Origin: Adiantum capillus-veneris
Lineage: Eukaryota > Streptophyta > Polypodiopsida > Polypodiales > Pteridaceae
Assembly (NCBI GenBank): GCA_014529385.2
Contig: CM043958.1
Location: 85,915,525 to 85,979,524, forward strand
Direction of reading: 5' to 3'
Length of the DNA stretch: 64,000 nucleotides
The translations under genes and the position numbers were made by a program. Below the pieces are notes generated by a model. It had not been told where the DNA came from. It searched no databases and saw only the letters and a program-made list of their open reading frames with translations. Of this stretch, positions 1-11,109 are shown piece after piece. Numbering within the stretch: the first letter of the stretch is position 1; each line of letters starts with the position of its first letter.

Positions 1-299
1 TAGGGTTGGGGTTTCTGCTCTCGGGCAACCACGTCATCACTTTGTGACACTTGTTCTGTTACTTGTTCTTCTTAGGGTTTAGGCCCCTCGACCGGTAGCT
101 CCGTTCTTCAGTAGGTCGACACGTCAGCAGTTTGTTACATGTGGAAACTAAGTTCTCCGCAACAAAAGTGCTCCAAACTCCATGGCTGGCCTGGCTGATG
201 CAAAAACGCTAGCAGATCAAGCTTTCCAAAAACGCTGGCTGATGTGATCCCTTGGGAGGAGAACTTGATGTGGCTATGCGCCTTGGACTCAACTGAGGA
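1..299 (-). mobile_element. Leader of the retroelement running off the left edge
   Basis: This stretch follows the PBS of the minus-strand LTR at 309-672 and has no open frame that resembles a known protein. It is inferred to be the untranslated leader of that element. No gag-like protein is visible before the window edge. Confidence 0.4.
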
Positions 300-308
300 C
301 TGATACCA

Positions 309-327
309 TGTGAGTGCGCATGTGCGC

Positions 328-394
<67 letters not shown>

Positions 395-672
395 GCTAGG
401 TGAAGGGGAAGAGAGGGCGATCAGCCCCCCAGACTACCAAAGCAAGAGACCCTCGATACATCAAATGATAATGAAATGTGTACCCCCCTGGCCCCACATA
501 TATGAGTGCTCAGGGTGGGCGTCCAACTCAAGTGGGCGGCCGGCCCCAAACTCAGGCGGCCGGAGTCTGGACAAGGTACAACCTATGCTATGGGTGGCCA
601 ACCCGGAGAAACTAGCCGTACAAGGAAGTGCCCTAGACCTGTGTGAAACAATAGAGTGGTGTAAATCTAACA
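309..672 (-). repeat. 5' LTR of a minus-strand LTR retrotransposon
   Basis: Read on the minus strand the segment starts TGTTAG and ends CACTCACA. It is followed immediately by TGGTATCAG (plus positions 300-308), the plant initiator-tRNA-Met type primer-binding site. Positions 1-299 would be the leader, and the body lies outside the window on the left. A (GA)n run at about 331-393 sits near the 3' end of the LTR. A diverged relative in the opposite orientation lies at about 1925-2330. Superfamily cannot be assigned from the LTR alone. Confidence 0.65.
331..393. repeat. (GA)n microsatellite
   Basis: About 60 bp of uninterrupted GA dinucleotides inside the LTR at 309-672. Confidence 0.95.
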
Positions 673-1924
673 TACCACGCAGAGATAAACCCTCCCCACA
701 CCCTCTGCACCGCTCCAGACTCTGCCGAAAGCATACAAGCACGCTATAAATCGTTGGACAACAGTGTTTTCATCACCTTGCAGCTGCGTTTTTGGGTGGA
801 CAGCAGGCTCTTGGCTTGTGTTTTTCACAGAGGATAAAGTTACCTCCTGCCACGACACCATCTAGTGGTGGTCCATGCGGTCTCTCAGTGACCGCTGCAA
901 TACACAGTATCTTCGACATCGGCTTAATCATCTACGCCGATTCTACGGGCGTACGATCCTTGGGAGATCCATTCACTCCAGCCATCATTCGACAATTGCG
1001 CATCCAGAGGGGGTGGTGACTTGTGATTTGTTTTTGGACACACCTATGCATTCATCAGAGGAGTTCACGCGAGATATGGCCATGCTCATGGCATATGGGA
1101 TTCTGACAATCCCGGAGCGACACCACCATCTTTGGTGGACAGACACTTACCACTTGACCTCGACACGTCAGATCACTTGCTTACACAAGAGTATCTACAT
1201 GGACTTAGGGAGAGGATCTTGGATCTCTTCTTGGACAGGTTCATTGCTTGGATCTATAGACTGGAGTGGGACTTCAGTGCTTTGGAATCTCTTGGAGAGT
1301 TTACCCGCAAGATGCAGGAGATTAGGCATCCCGCGACTACATCTGGAGTCACTCGGAGATTGGCTTGGATGGTAGTGTAGTTGCTCTTCTACACTCCTGA
1401 TCATTTGGATTGCTACCTTCAGAGTTGTCCTAGGTAACTTACAGCAGACTTATCCCCGACCTGGGCAGTAGGCCACTCCCAACTCATCCACATTGAGAGC
1501 CACACTGACAGGCGGTTTGGTGGCGTTGTTTGCGCGGATTCTGTTTTGGTTGACACCCGAGGATTGGAGCAGGAGATATAGGCAAGACGGCGCAGACAAA
1601 TTGGTTTGGCCTTTCCTCTTCTCAGAGATTATTCACAACGCAAACCGCTCAGTCTGGCTTCCCTTCTTCATACAAGATGATTACGGTGCAGACAGCTTGG
1701 TCTGACCACACCTCTTCTCTGAGGCCCTTCACAGCATACAATTGTTGAGTCTGGCTTTCCCCTCATCTTGGATTACCCTACCTACTGACAGGACACCATC
1801 CGGTGGTGGTCCATGTGGTCTCTCGGTGACTGCTACAACTTAAAGTAGCTTCTACAGTGCAAACTGCTCAGTCTGACTTTCCTTCTTTCGGAGGACGTTT
1901 ACGACGCAGATTGCTACGTCTGGC
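673..1924. other. Unassigned repeat-rich region
   Basis: No recognisable gene. Open frames at 875-1375 and 1132-1380 (plus) have no family I recognise. A block at about 846-905 recurs at about 1797-1855, sharing GGTGGTCCATG and GGTCTCTC. From about 1590 to 1950 there are diverged units containing CTCAGTCTGGCTT-like and CTTCTC-like words. In one frame these read as repeated LVWPFLFSE / VWLPFF-like peptides, so this may be a decayed repeat-coding sequence or simply a degenerate minisatellite. Confidence 0.4.
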
Positions 1925-2330
1925 ATCCTAGAGTTTTACACAGCTTAGCCACTTGGCCACAATCGGTTACGGGCTCATGCATCGGCAGGCTTCCAGTCAT
2001 TCTCCGAGCTCGCCACCCATAGTCTAGGTTGTACCTGGTCGGACCGCCCACTTCTGGGCCGGTCGCCCACCTTGTCCGGGCGCCCTCATATATATTTCTT
2101 TTCTTGTTGGGTCGTGGGGGATTTTATCTGGCATTGCCCTACCTCTCCTTGGGCACCTATTTATGGGGCCAGGGGGGTATCCACTTCCATCATCTGGTTA
2201 TTGTATATTGGCTCTCGTGCTCTGGTAGTCATGGGGGGCAGATCGACCCCTCTTCCCTACATCAGCGTTTTGGTGGTGTCTGTCTCTCTCCTCTCTCACA
2301 CTTCCGCACACGTGCACACTCAACTCTCAT
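1925..2330 (+). repeat. Diverged LTR copy, inverted relative to 309-672
   Basis: In plus orientation this shares ordered blocks with the reverse complement of 309-672: GCCACCCATAG, TAGGTTGTACCT, CTCATATAT, GGGGCCAGGGGGGTA and TGGTAGTC followed by a GGGGGGC run. The 5' boundary is approximate. No PBS follows, so this is a solo, truncated or badly decayed LTR. Confidence 0.5.
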
Positions 2331-2349
2331 GTTATTCAAGTTGATTTAG

Positions 2350-4065
2350 CGCATAGTGCCTACACTAAATGTACTTTTAGCACCCAAGTGTTTGATAAGC
2401 ACGATCATCTTCATTTCCCTAGAAAGATTAATGGTCATGATGTTCCAAGTTTGGCAGTTGAGTTGGTTGATTACCCAAAAAAACAAGGATTTTCACATCA
2501 TGAGTCTAGACAGAGCAAGTGTTATCTTAAGGATTCCATGGTTTTTTGATAGACAAGATATATTGTATGTAGACTATGTACATCACTCTCTTGTTTTTGT
2601 TAAACAGGACATGCCTCACGTGTGTTCGCTTTGTAATCAGATTTTTGTAAATAATGGCTTGCAACACTAATTGTCACTGCTTTGGGAATGTACAAAGTCT
2701 TCTAATGTGGACTTCTATCAGTGTATACCATTTGTATGGTTTGATTCATTATTGCTGGTACTTCTGTCACTAAAATTTGTAAAAATGTTTCATGTTCTTA
2801 TGTTGAACTTCGGGATTCTGATGAGTCCACCCTTATCCAAGAAATCGTGACTGATTTCAAAGATGTTTTCCTTGATGATCTACCTCCTGGCTTACCGCCT
2901 TTGAGAGGAGTGGATCATGCCATTGAAGTGGCGGCTAGTAATCAGCCTTTTTCGAAGCAACCCTATTGGTTTAGTAAAACCGAAGAGGATGAGATTCAAC
3001 GACAGCTAAAGGATTATCTCGACAGGGAGTTTGTTCAGCCAAGTAAACTCCGTGGGGAGTGCATGTATTGCTTTCTCAAAAGAAGGATAACAATGCGTTT
3101 TGCCATAGATTACAAGGGATTGAATAAGCTTATTGTCAAGAATAAGTATCCACTCCGGGTATGGATGATCTGATGGATCGACTCCATGGAGCGTTATACT
3201 TTACGAAGATAGACCTACGACGATCGGGCTATCATCATATACAACAAACTAAAAGATGTTCCTAAAATGGGTTTCCATGCGCGCTATGGTCACAATGAAT
3301 TTTTGGTCTAACCGTTTGTTTTGACCAATGCTCTTCCTACGATTCAGAAAGTGATGAGTAATCCGTTGAGACCGTTTCTTGGCAACTTCGTTGTTGTATT
3401 TCTCGATGACATCTTGATTTACGACCGAAGTTTATCCGAACATCTTGCGCATATATGCGCTATTCTCAAGTACTAAGAGCTGAGAAGCTTTATGCCAAAG
3501 CCTCTAAATGCGAATTCTTCAAGAAAGAGCTTCTTATTTGGGTCATTATTACTCGCGATTGACCCTGATAAGTTGGATAAAGTTGCACATTGAGGAGACA
3601 GTTGCAGGCTATTCTCTTAAGGAAGGCTACTTGATTCAGAAGACTATGTTGTGTATTAGACAGGCTTTGCTTTAACAGAGTGCCACTGTCCATCTTTTTC
3701 GGGCCATCACTACATAGACACCACTTTGGAAGGTGTGGAGCAGTATTTTTACTTGCAGAGGCTCAAAAAGGATGTGGACGAGTTTATTCGAAGTTGTTTA
3801 GTATGCCAAAAGGTCAAGTTTGATAGGCATAAGGACCAGGTCCAACCTTTACCTATACCTAGCCGACTGTGGAAAAGTATAGCAATGGACTTCATTTTTT
3901 ATCTTCCCAAGACTCAAAGTGGGCATGATGGCATTTGGACAGTCGTCGACAGATTCAACAAACAGGCTCACTTTATTCCAGTAAAGAAGATAGTTAAACC
4001 CGACATTTGGCTGAATTGTTTGTCTCGCAGATTTTTTGACTACATGGTATGTGTCACAAATTGCT
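2350..4065 (+). pseudogene. Decayed Ty3/gypsy pol (protease/RT/integrase pieces)
   Basis: Fragments in shifting frames follow gypsy pol order. A block from about 2847 contains DLPPGLPPLRGVDHAIE, the usual lead-in to gypsy reverse transcriptase, and then FAIDYKGLNKLIVKNKYPL. Near 3390-3420 a VVVFLDDILIY peptide corresponds to the catalytic Y/F-x-DD box. From 3726 the integrase zinc-binding part (CLVCQKVKFDRHK) and the start of the core (AMDFIFYLPKT, then VVDRFNKQAHF) appear. Stops, frameshifts and a compressed RNase H region show it is dead. It ends at about 4065, just before the intron side of the NOC3-like exons. Confidence 0.8.
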
Positions 4066-4287
4066 GACGTGTCAAGCCACTGAACCAAAGCATACCAAGT
4101 AACAGACCTAGGTCAGACTGTACTCTTAAAGAAGAAATCCATTGGACAAGTTACATTAACAAAGATACTCCTTAAATAAACAATATATATGCAAAATCAT
4201 TTTAAATATTTTGCAGCAGTAATTTATTGATGCTTTGTGTAAAGCACAAACGCCAGACACCTTAAGTAGAAAGGAGAAAAGAAATAC

Positions 4288-4925
4288 CTTCCTTCTCCAG
4301 CTCAGACTTTGACTTGGCATTGGCATATTGGAGTTCTCCTGACAACGTCTTGATAGGTAAGACATCAGCAGGATCCACCAGATTAGTATCATCCTCCCTG
4401 CCCTTCTGCACAAGCTTCGCTCTTTTCTCATAGTAAGATTCCAAATTATCCTCCTCCTTCTTGCTTGATTTGATACCCAGAACTTGCCTGTCAGCAGGAA
4501 TAAATGACACAATATTTGCAATCATAACTAATGTTGTGACTGCAACAACGCGGTTGTATGATGGGAGATGATTTCCCAGATATGCTCACTATGTAGAAAT
4601 CACCGGAATAAAGGCTCAAAAAGACACAGACAAATACTGTTGAATGCACATTTGAAAGGAGGAGGAGAGATACTTAGTAATGGAGGAAGTGTCAAGGCCA
4701 GAGAGAAACCCAGCATATTGTCTATGCCTGGCTACGAAACTCAAGTCCTCGTCTGATATGTCAATCTCATCATCGCCCACGTCTGGGGGAAGCAGAGGAG
4801 CTGCAGGTTTTGCCGTCTTCTGAAAAAAGCAGAAAGGAGCGCGTTGAAGGCACACCTTCCTGCAAACGAACACTTGCAAAGAGAACACAAACCTGCACAT
4901 TCCGTCTGCGCTTGCGGGACGACAT
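4288..4925 (-). CDS. NOC3: NOC3-like nucleolar complex protein, first three exons (partial)
   Basis: NOC3 proteins act in pre-60S ribosome assembly and export in the nucleolus, and in yeast also in replication initiation. Three exons splice cleanly on the minus strand: 4925-4893 (MSSRKRRRNVQ), 4819-4674 and 4487-4288, with GT...AG introns at 4892-4820 and 4673-4488. Exon 2 carries LPPDVGDDEIDISDEDL and then HRQYAGFLSGLDT; exon 3 carries VDPADVLPIKTLSGELQY. Both match from memory the conserved N-terminal blocks of plant NOC3. The phase-2 junction of exons 2 and 3 restores AAG and stays in frame, supporting this start and these sites. Exon 3 ends at a GT donor, but no further exon is recognisable to the left, where gypsy debris begins. 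The HEAT-like body and CBF/Mak21 domain are missing. This is either a gene with a very large TE-filled intron or a truncated duplicate. Confidence 0.8.
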
Positions 4926-5550
4926 GGCGCTCTCCGTGGAATTCAGTGATGCAACTCCACTGTGTAATTCACTCTATTAAGTATGGCAAAATGACTTATG
5001 TGAGTTGTTTTCTCAACTGAAAACTTTCTCTTGTTTCTCTCAAAAGAAGCATGATGACATTTTTTGATGATGAGTTTGTATGTAAGTTTTTTTTCGAGCT
5101 TGAACTAACAGTTAGCGAGAGGTTCCCGCAATTGGCACTGAACACGTTATTGTGGTTAGCTCTTCGCAGTTAGCAAAATAATTTAGCGGCTTGAAAAAGG
5201 GGAGGATTTTGTCAACTTCATGGTTAACAATTAAGAAACCTTTATGAAGGTTGGTTAGACAAAGAATGTTCATGGGTAGCGGTAAACTTAAAACTTTGTA
5301 TTTGTTGAATTTCAAGATTGTTTTCACTAGGCTATGTTTGACAATTGTTAGGGTGATGTCTGAAAATTTGTTTGAATGAATCCATGACAGAAATTAATGA
5401 AGAAACGCAAATTGTATATGTAAAATAGTGTGGTAGAAATTAGAAACAAAAGGCATGGGTGAGTTGAGTGTCGAAAGTGGAAGTCTAGTATCCAAAACTA
5501 TGTCTATAGATGGGTAGACCCAATCGAATAGGTAGTTTTCACAAAATTAA
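4926..5550 (-). other. Upstream flank of the NOC3-like gene
   Basis: This is the 5' side of the minus-strand NOC3-like start codon at 4925. It should hold its 5' UTR and promoter, but I cannot point to a clear TATA box or other element. No protein-coding signal is convincing. Confidence 0.3.
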
Positions 5551-5589
5551 TTGTTGGTTGAGGATAAATCTCATACTATAACAAAGAGT

Positions 5590-6250
5590 TTATGGTTGAT
5601 GATCGTATACATTGTTTGTACCTCTCCATCTTTTATGCCTCTGTCCTCTTGTGTGATGATTGCGCCACCCACTCCACAAGAGCTTGCACTTGTGGCCAAA
5701 AGTGAATGGATTGAGCATCCTCTCATATGTCTTCACTTCTCACAACATAAAGAACTATCGAACTATCTCTTCATCGGTTCACGTTGGTGATGATTCTACC
5801 TTGCCTCTAGTTGGAGTTTAAAAAAAACATATTGCTTGAAACTGTTGTTTTGCATGACGTGACGCATGTCTCTAAGCTTTCAATGAAACTCTTCTCCATC
5901 TCTTAGGAAACTTTTAAAGGTCTACTTGGACGATGAAATGACTGAAGTGTTTGATGGAAGAAATCTCTCTATTGTGGCTTATGCTCATTAGGAATGTGGT
6001 TTGTATTGTATATTGTCTTTCTCTTCTAGTTTGTAGATGCAAGAGTCCCCTTTGCATCAATTAATTTCTCCCAAATCCAAAGAAATTTTCACAAATGATA
6101 TTTTGGCACTTTCACTTTGGTCATGTCTCATTGCATCTACTCTACAATATCTTGCTACCGGCTTGCGCAAACTTCAGAAGTCTCTTCATTTTTTCCCTTC
6201 ATGTGCAAAAGGCAAACAAGAGAGATCACTCGACCACTTCACAATCATGA
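5590..6250 (+). pseudogene. Copia protease / GAG-pre-integrase remnant
   Basis: Pieces in several plus frames resemble the copia segment from the aspartic protease to the zinc-binding start of integrase. A GDDSTLPL-like peptide near 5790 is followed by VVLHDVTHVSKLSMKLFSIS near 5840. Then comes a WHFHFGHVSLH-like block with LQYLATGLRK near 6110-6180. Several stops and frameshifts are present and no LTR boundaries are visible. Confidence 0.5.
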
Positions 6251-6319
6251 AAGCCATGAACAATCGCATCAAAATTGATGCTCACATATGCATAAATAAA
6301 TCCACAATCTGTTATCTGT

Positions 6320-7080
6320 AAGCATAAACTAGGACAAACAGCTCAACTGAGTGTAAAGCACATAACCATATACGCAAGTAGAGAGCAAACTAGCTCAAAA
6401 TGCATCCCACAAGAGAAACTGCATGCCAAAGTCGACAAAAAACCTGTGAAACCTGTGACTGGCAAAGTCTGTAGCCACACAAGCATACGCTAATCCTCTC
6501 TCCTACGGGAGTGGGTATAAGAACACCAACTTATGTCCAAGCTGACAAAATTTGTCAAAGTGAGAGTATACACACTCGATCACTGTCAAAGTGGGAATAT
6601 ATCGACCACTGTACAAGATGACATAACACTGCAAACTTTTATGGCAAGAAGACGCGGAAACATGAACAGAATTTCCTTTGGAAAATGAGTTAAAACTCAA
6701 CGCAAACCGCGAGCCAAAAAATTGCAGATAACTACCAAAGTGGGAGTCAACTCGACCACTAAACCATTAGAGAGAAAACTGAAAATACATGCAAACCATG
6801 GCGAGAATCTGGGAAAAAATCGATAGAGTTTTCCCTAAAAAAATGAGCAAAAACTCAAGTACAATCTCTACCATAAACGATCAATACCTTAAATAACACT
6901 ACTCAATGCCAATGAGTAGAAATGCCAAAAATGACTCCACATTTTCACATACAATGGCAATGCACACTCAACGTACATCAACGGAGTGATCGCGTATGAG
7001 CAACCACCAAAAGAGTTGTAATCTGGAAACTTGATCAATGCAAAAACAATTCTCTCAAGAGAGCTCATTGGCACTTGAAA
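6320..7080 (-). repeat. Retroelement leader-like DNA
   Basis: No coding potential. On the minus strand it contains a GAGTTTTTGCTC word followed by AGGGAAAACTCT and TTTTTTCCCAG near 6810-6860. A second version lies near 6640-6690. This resembles the sequence immediately upstream of gag in the copia element at 17250-17340. A GTATGCTTGTGTGGCTAC word near 6475-6492 also occurs near 59680-59700. It is inferred to be leader debris of a minus-strand element. Confidence 0.4.
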
Positions 7081-7525
7081 GTGCTTGCCGGTTTTTTGCC
7101 GATTGAAGAAGATTTAGAGCTTGTTGCTCTTTTAGATGATGCATCGAGTGGGTTTTTTGTTGCATATGAGAAGGTTATTCGAAGCTTGAATTTCACAGGC
7201 ATCTTAAAGCACCAAGAAGAAGCAGATGATGGAGATACTTGATGAAGCTCTAGAGGATTCTAAGCTTGCCAGAGAATACATGTCTACAATTGTTCAGGTA
7301 CTAAAGAGTGATCTAGATGCTTTACACAGAGATGATTTCTTATTGCAGACTCATACCTCTGATGCAAGAGGGGGTGATGTTGATTTAGTAGCATTTATGC
7401 GAGAAAAAGAGGTGACTATCTATTTGCTTCAGTTTTATGATCTCCTAATGAGAGTGATCATACATGTAACTATAGGGAATGTTATAGGGATATGCTCATC
7501 ATGTTTTTGTAGTGATGCCATTTGA
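7081..7525 (+). pseudogene. Unrecognised coding-like sequence
   Basis: One plus frame reads about 50 residues with EEDLELVALLDDASSGFF before a stop. A second frame, 7226-7525, reads LDEALEDSKLAREYM and later DLDALHRDDFLLQ. The composition is protein-like, with charged helical stretches and few low-complexity runs, but I do not recognise the family. It may be part of the gypsy-type element whose 3' LTR seems to start at 7865, or a fragment of a host gene. Confidence 0.3.
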
Positions 7526-7864
7526 CGCAAGGGGGATAGGGGTATGTATATGGTCTGTGGCAGTTGATCTATAAGCCATACGATCCTGGTGGAGTTCATG
7601 ATGCTTACAGGTTATGACAGGCTATTCACATGCTTTACAGTCCAATAGGCTTATGAATTATTAGATGGTTATGCTCTATTGATGGGAAATTTTTGAGTTT
7701 TTCCTTCAACCCTAGAGGTTTATGTTTACATGAAGTCAAGTTTTGGGATGTTACTAGCAGTATGCTTACAACAGAATAGTGGTTGCATATGAACATAGTT
7801 ATACTTGCAATTTTTTCAGACGGTTGGCACATGTCGGAGGATGTGCTGGTTCAGAGGGGGCGAA

Positions 7865-8863
7865 TGTCATGACACCCCACATTCTTTGGGAGAAAAACAC
7901 AAAAAGAATAGGATTTTTTCTAGGTTTTTTGGCAAAAGAATGTCACTTCTTGTGCGATGTTTTGAAGTACAAGTGATTGCAAGATTGTGCTCAACAAAGC
8001 CATGGTTCATATGTATGTCTACTATCGTACGATTCAAAAGGCACAGTAAGTGCTTGGGAAAGCTTTGGTCGAAATGTATGCTAAAATTTTAGAGAGCATA
8101 GTAAGATCTTGAGGAGCTTCTCATTTGGAGTTCAAGTTCTTGAAGTTTATGGATTGCAAAATTATGCTCATAATGGCAATGGCAACGATGCTTTGGTTGA
8201 TTTTGGGTGATATGTACGCAAAATTTTGTGCTTGATGATACCTGAGTCAATATGTATACTGAATGTGGTTCACTTCAAAGATGAGAATAAGTTCTTGAGG
8301 AACTATTGTCCAAAACGGCGTCACTTGGAGAACATTGATTATGACATATACTTGATATAGCTAAGATATTGTGTTGGTGATGCCTTGGTTGATATGAGTA
8401 ATGCCTTGGATACGATGCATGCCAAATTTGTTGGGACTTTGAGGTTAAGGGAAATGGCCGCCATTAAGGTGGTGTGAATGGCCGCTTAGGCAAGCAAGGC
8501 TATTTTTAAAAATCAAAAAGCTAAATAAAAGGAGGCAATGCGTACTGTTTGGGGGGCGCCAACCACCAGGAGGAAACTGGCCGACGAGCAGCGTGGTGAG
8601 GAGGACAAAAACAAGAAGAGGTTGTTGAGCGGCTTTTGTAGGAGAGGCAGGAAATGCAGGAGGGTGAGATTCCTGACCTTCAACAAGAAAAGTAAGAGGT
8701 TGGCGTTGCCTGTGCAGGGTGTAAAAGGGCAGATAATCGATGGGCATCGTTTCTACGACTGTCGACAAGCTTCATTTGCAGAGAGTTGAGGGGGTGCATT
8801 GCAAATAGGAAGGAGGGAGTTCATTGAATGACAAGGGAAACCAAGAGAGGACGAACACCTTGT
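7865..8863 (+). repeat. LTR-like copy 1 of a head-to-tail pair
   Basis: It starts TGTCATGAC directly after a purine-rich CAGAGGGGGCGAA tract, as expected for a polypurine tract and 3' LTR of a plus-strand gypsy element. The first ~400 bp recur from 8864, with long near-identical words such as TTGAAGTTTATGGATTGCAA and GAGCATAGTAAGATCTTGAG. A small basic open frame at 8538-8789 has no recognisable family. Confidence 0.5.
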
Positions 8864-9300
8864 TGTGATGCCCCGCTTTCATTGGGAGGAAAACACAAAA
8901 AGAATAGGGTTTTTTTAAGGTCTTTTGCCAAAAGAATGTCACTTTTTGTGCGGTGTTTTCAAGTATCTGTGATTGTAGGATTGTGCTCAGCGAAGCCATG
9001 GCCGATATGTATGTCTATTGTTGTGCGATTGAGAAGGCATATTAATTGCTTGGGAAATATTTGGTTGAATGTTCACTAAAATTAATAAATTTTAGAGAGC
9101 ATAGTAAGATCTTGAGGAGCTTCTCATTCGGACTTCAAGTTCTTGAAGTTTATGGATTGCAAAATTATGCTCATAATGGCAATGGCAAGGATGCTTTGGT
9201 TGACATTAGTTTGGGTGATATGTATGTAAAATTTTGTGCTTGACGTTGCTTGATGATGCGTAAGTCACCGATTGTTGTTCACTTCAAAGATGAGAATGTG
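8864..9300 (+). repeat. LTR-like copy 2, truncated
   Basis: It begins TGTGATGCC and aligns with the start of the copy at 7865, offset 999 bp, up to about 9300 (GTTCACTTCAAAGATGAGAA in both). After that the two diverge. The pair sits directly head to tail without an internal region between them. Confidence 0.5.
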
Positions 9301-9800
9301 AAAGTGATACCATAAAAACTGTGTGCACAGAAGCACTGTTTTCAAATTCCTTTTTCTCCTTGTAGAATGTAGATCTGAGAATTTCGGTCGTGGGACCCCT
9401 CCGTTTTGACGTGGTCTACAACTTTGCAAAAGAAATTTTTTCCAAATTCCTCACTGTTTTGCTGATATTCAGCTCATACTGATTGTGTACAGAAATTGCA
9501 GGTTTTTTGCTTTTGTTGTGTGCGAGTTTGATGCACTTTTGAAAGCACGGCAGATGCTTCAAGTGGGTGCATAAATTCTAAGCTGAAGATGTAATTTCAG
9601 CTTGTGCAGAGCTTGTGGTTTTAGAGTTTTTGGTAGATTTGGGCAAAGAGTCATGGAGGTGTTTACACACCATTGAAGCATTCTCTTGAGAGATGGTTTT
9701 TGGAGCACACAGGTGGAGCTTCTTTCACAGATTTTCACAGGATACTTTGCATGTGAAGTCCTTGTACTGGTCAAAACAAGTATTATTATCAGTAACATGT
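9301..9800. other. Unassigned region, retroelement-like
   Basis: No gene recognised. CCAAATTCCTCACT near 9450-9465 also occurs in the gypsy LTR at 22480 and 30060, so part of this may be old LTR sequence. The minus-strand frame at 9559-9807 may continue the gag remnant at 9800-10600. Confidence 0.3.
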
Positions 9801-10600
9801 ATAGCAATCATTGGCTTGGTAAAACACTCTTGTCGTTTTCAAGCAGAAACTCATCTACAACAACTTCAAGCTTAGCTCGGATTTCTTCATAAACATTTGA
9901 ATTGTCAGCATAATCTCTACCTGCATCTAAATCTTTGCAAGAATCATTGATAGAGGTAGCTACCATATGGGTAAGCTTGGAAAAATTTCACCAATGGTTT
10001 CAGCATGAAATTCATTGTTTCCCCGTATTAGCTTACCTGAAACATGATCTTCTAGGACTAAATCTCCTACTTTCAAAGCTACTTTTTTAGCTTTACTTCT
10101 TGCATGAATATGCTCCGAAAATTCATCACATCTAATTATTTGCAATTAATCCCCATCACCTTTATTAGGAAGTAGCCTGCTTCTTCTCAGTCATCTACTC
10201 TATTTTGAGATCCATGTACTGGTTGCCCACCTGTATAACTGTTGCTTCAAATTTTATCCCCATACATGTCAATAACCTCCCACACTTGATCATCCAATTC
10301 TGGAGCTACCAATTTCTCAAATTCTTTGATCATGCACTTAGTTGAAACGCCCATAGGCTCCATCTCTAGCATGTAGCGTACAAGGTATCCGCCACCATCA
10401 TAGCCGTCAAACTTCTTTTTTAGCATAAACTTTATCTAAGGCTTCTTCCATCGCTTTTTTCACTTTTGTTTGCTTCATCTGAGCTTCATCCGATTGAGCA
10501 TGTCCATCCAAACCAAATTGCTGATAAGTAAGCTATTGTTGTTGCTGCCTGAAAGCATCAAATAGCTGTAACATCTCTTGCATCATATCTACTTTTGAGA
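9800..10600 (-). pseudogene. Decayed retrotransposon gag, probably Ty3/gypsy
   Basis: On the minus strand a QQFGLDGHAQSDEAQ peptide near 10520 is followed by a FDGYDGGGYLVRYMLEME block near 10400. This is the KFDG...YL start of many plant gypsy gag proteins. FEKLVAPELDDQVWEVIDMYG then lies near 10300. Further frames at 10145-9960 and down to about 9840 (EEIRAKLEVVVDEFLLEND) look like its continuation towards gag-pro. Stops and frameshifts break it, and no LTRs are assigned. Confidence 0.5.
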
Positions 10601-11052
10601 CATTGTCATTTTCTCTTCCAAACTTTCTACCCCGGCTCGCTTCGTGTCGGGTTCACCAAAGATGTCGGGTTATTTTATGTTCACAAGGTGAGTCGGGTTA
10701 TCACCGAGCTACTCGTTGTGTTTTATGGCAACAATCAACTTTGTTACTACTCACAACCCCTCCTTTTTACTTTCCAACTCCCTTCCACCAATCTTTTCAC
10801 ATGTAAAGTTTTTTTTATGGTGATTTCTGCATATCACCCCCCCATCTATATGCATTGGTGCCATAACCACTCAATTCTTCTCCCTACCTCTCTCTCTCAC
10901 TCCCTCTATTGCAACGCCTGCAAACATGGTTATTTCTCTCACTCTCTCTATCAAATTTATCTCGCTCTCTCTCTTTCTAAGCTGTTTCGTCTAAACCAGC
11001 TAAAGGTTGAGACACTCAACTCCCTGACCTCTATTGAAATCTGAACAAGGTC
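10601..11052. other. Pyrimidine-rich spacer
   Basis: C/T-rich DNA with short CTCT runs from 10860 to 10980. The plus frame 10595-11044 is open, but its composition (Ser/Leu/Phe/Tyr/His) reflects the pyrimidine bias and I do not call it a gene. Confidence 0.3.
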
Positions 11053-11109
11053 GTGTCCATGATGGTTTTGTGTAGACTCAAAGATACCCAAGGTGCCATT
11101 ATCTTTGAT

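Noticed and set aside
875-1375. 166-residue plus-strand open frame as a host gene
   Set aside because: It overlaps another open frame, matches no family I recognise and lies in duplicated repeat DNA.
10595-11044. 149-residue plus-strand open frame as a gene
   Set aside because: The composition follows the pyrimidine-rich DNA and no domain is recognised.
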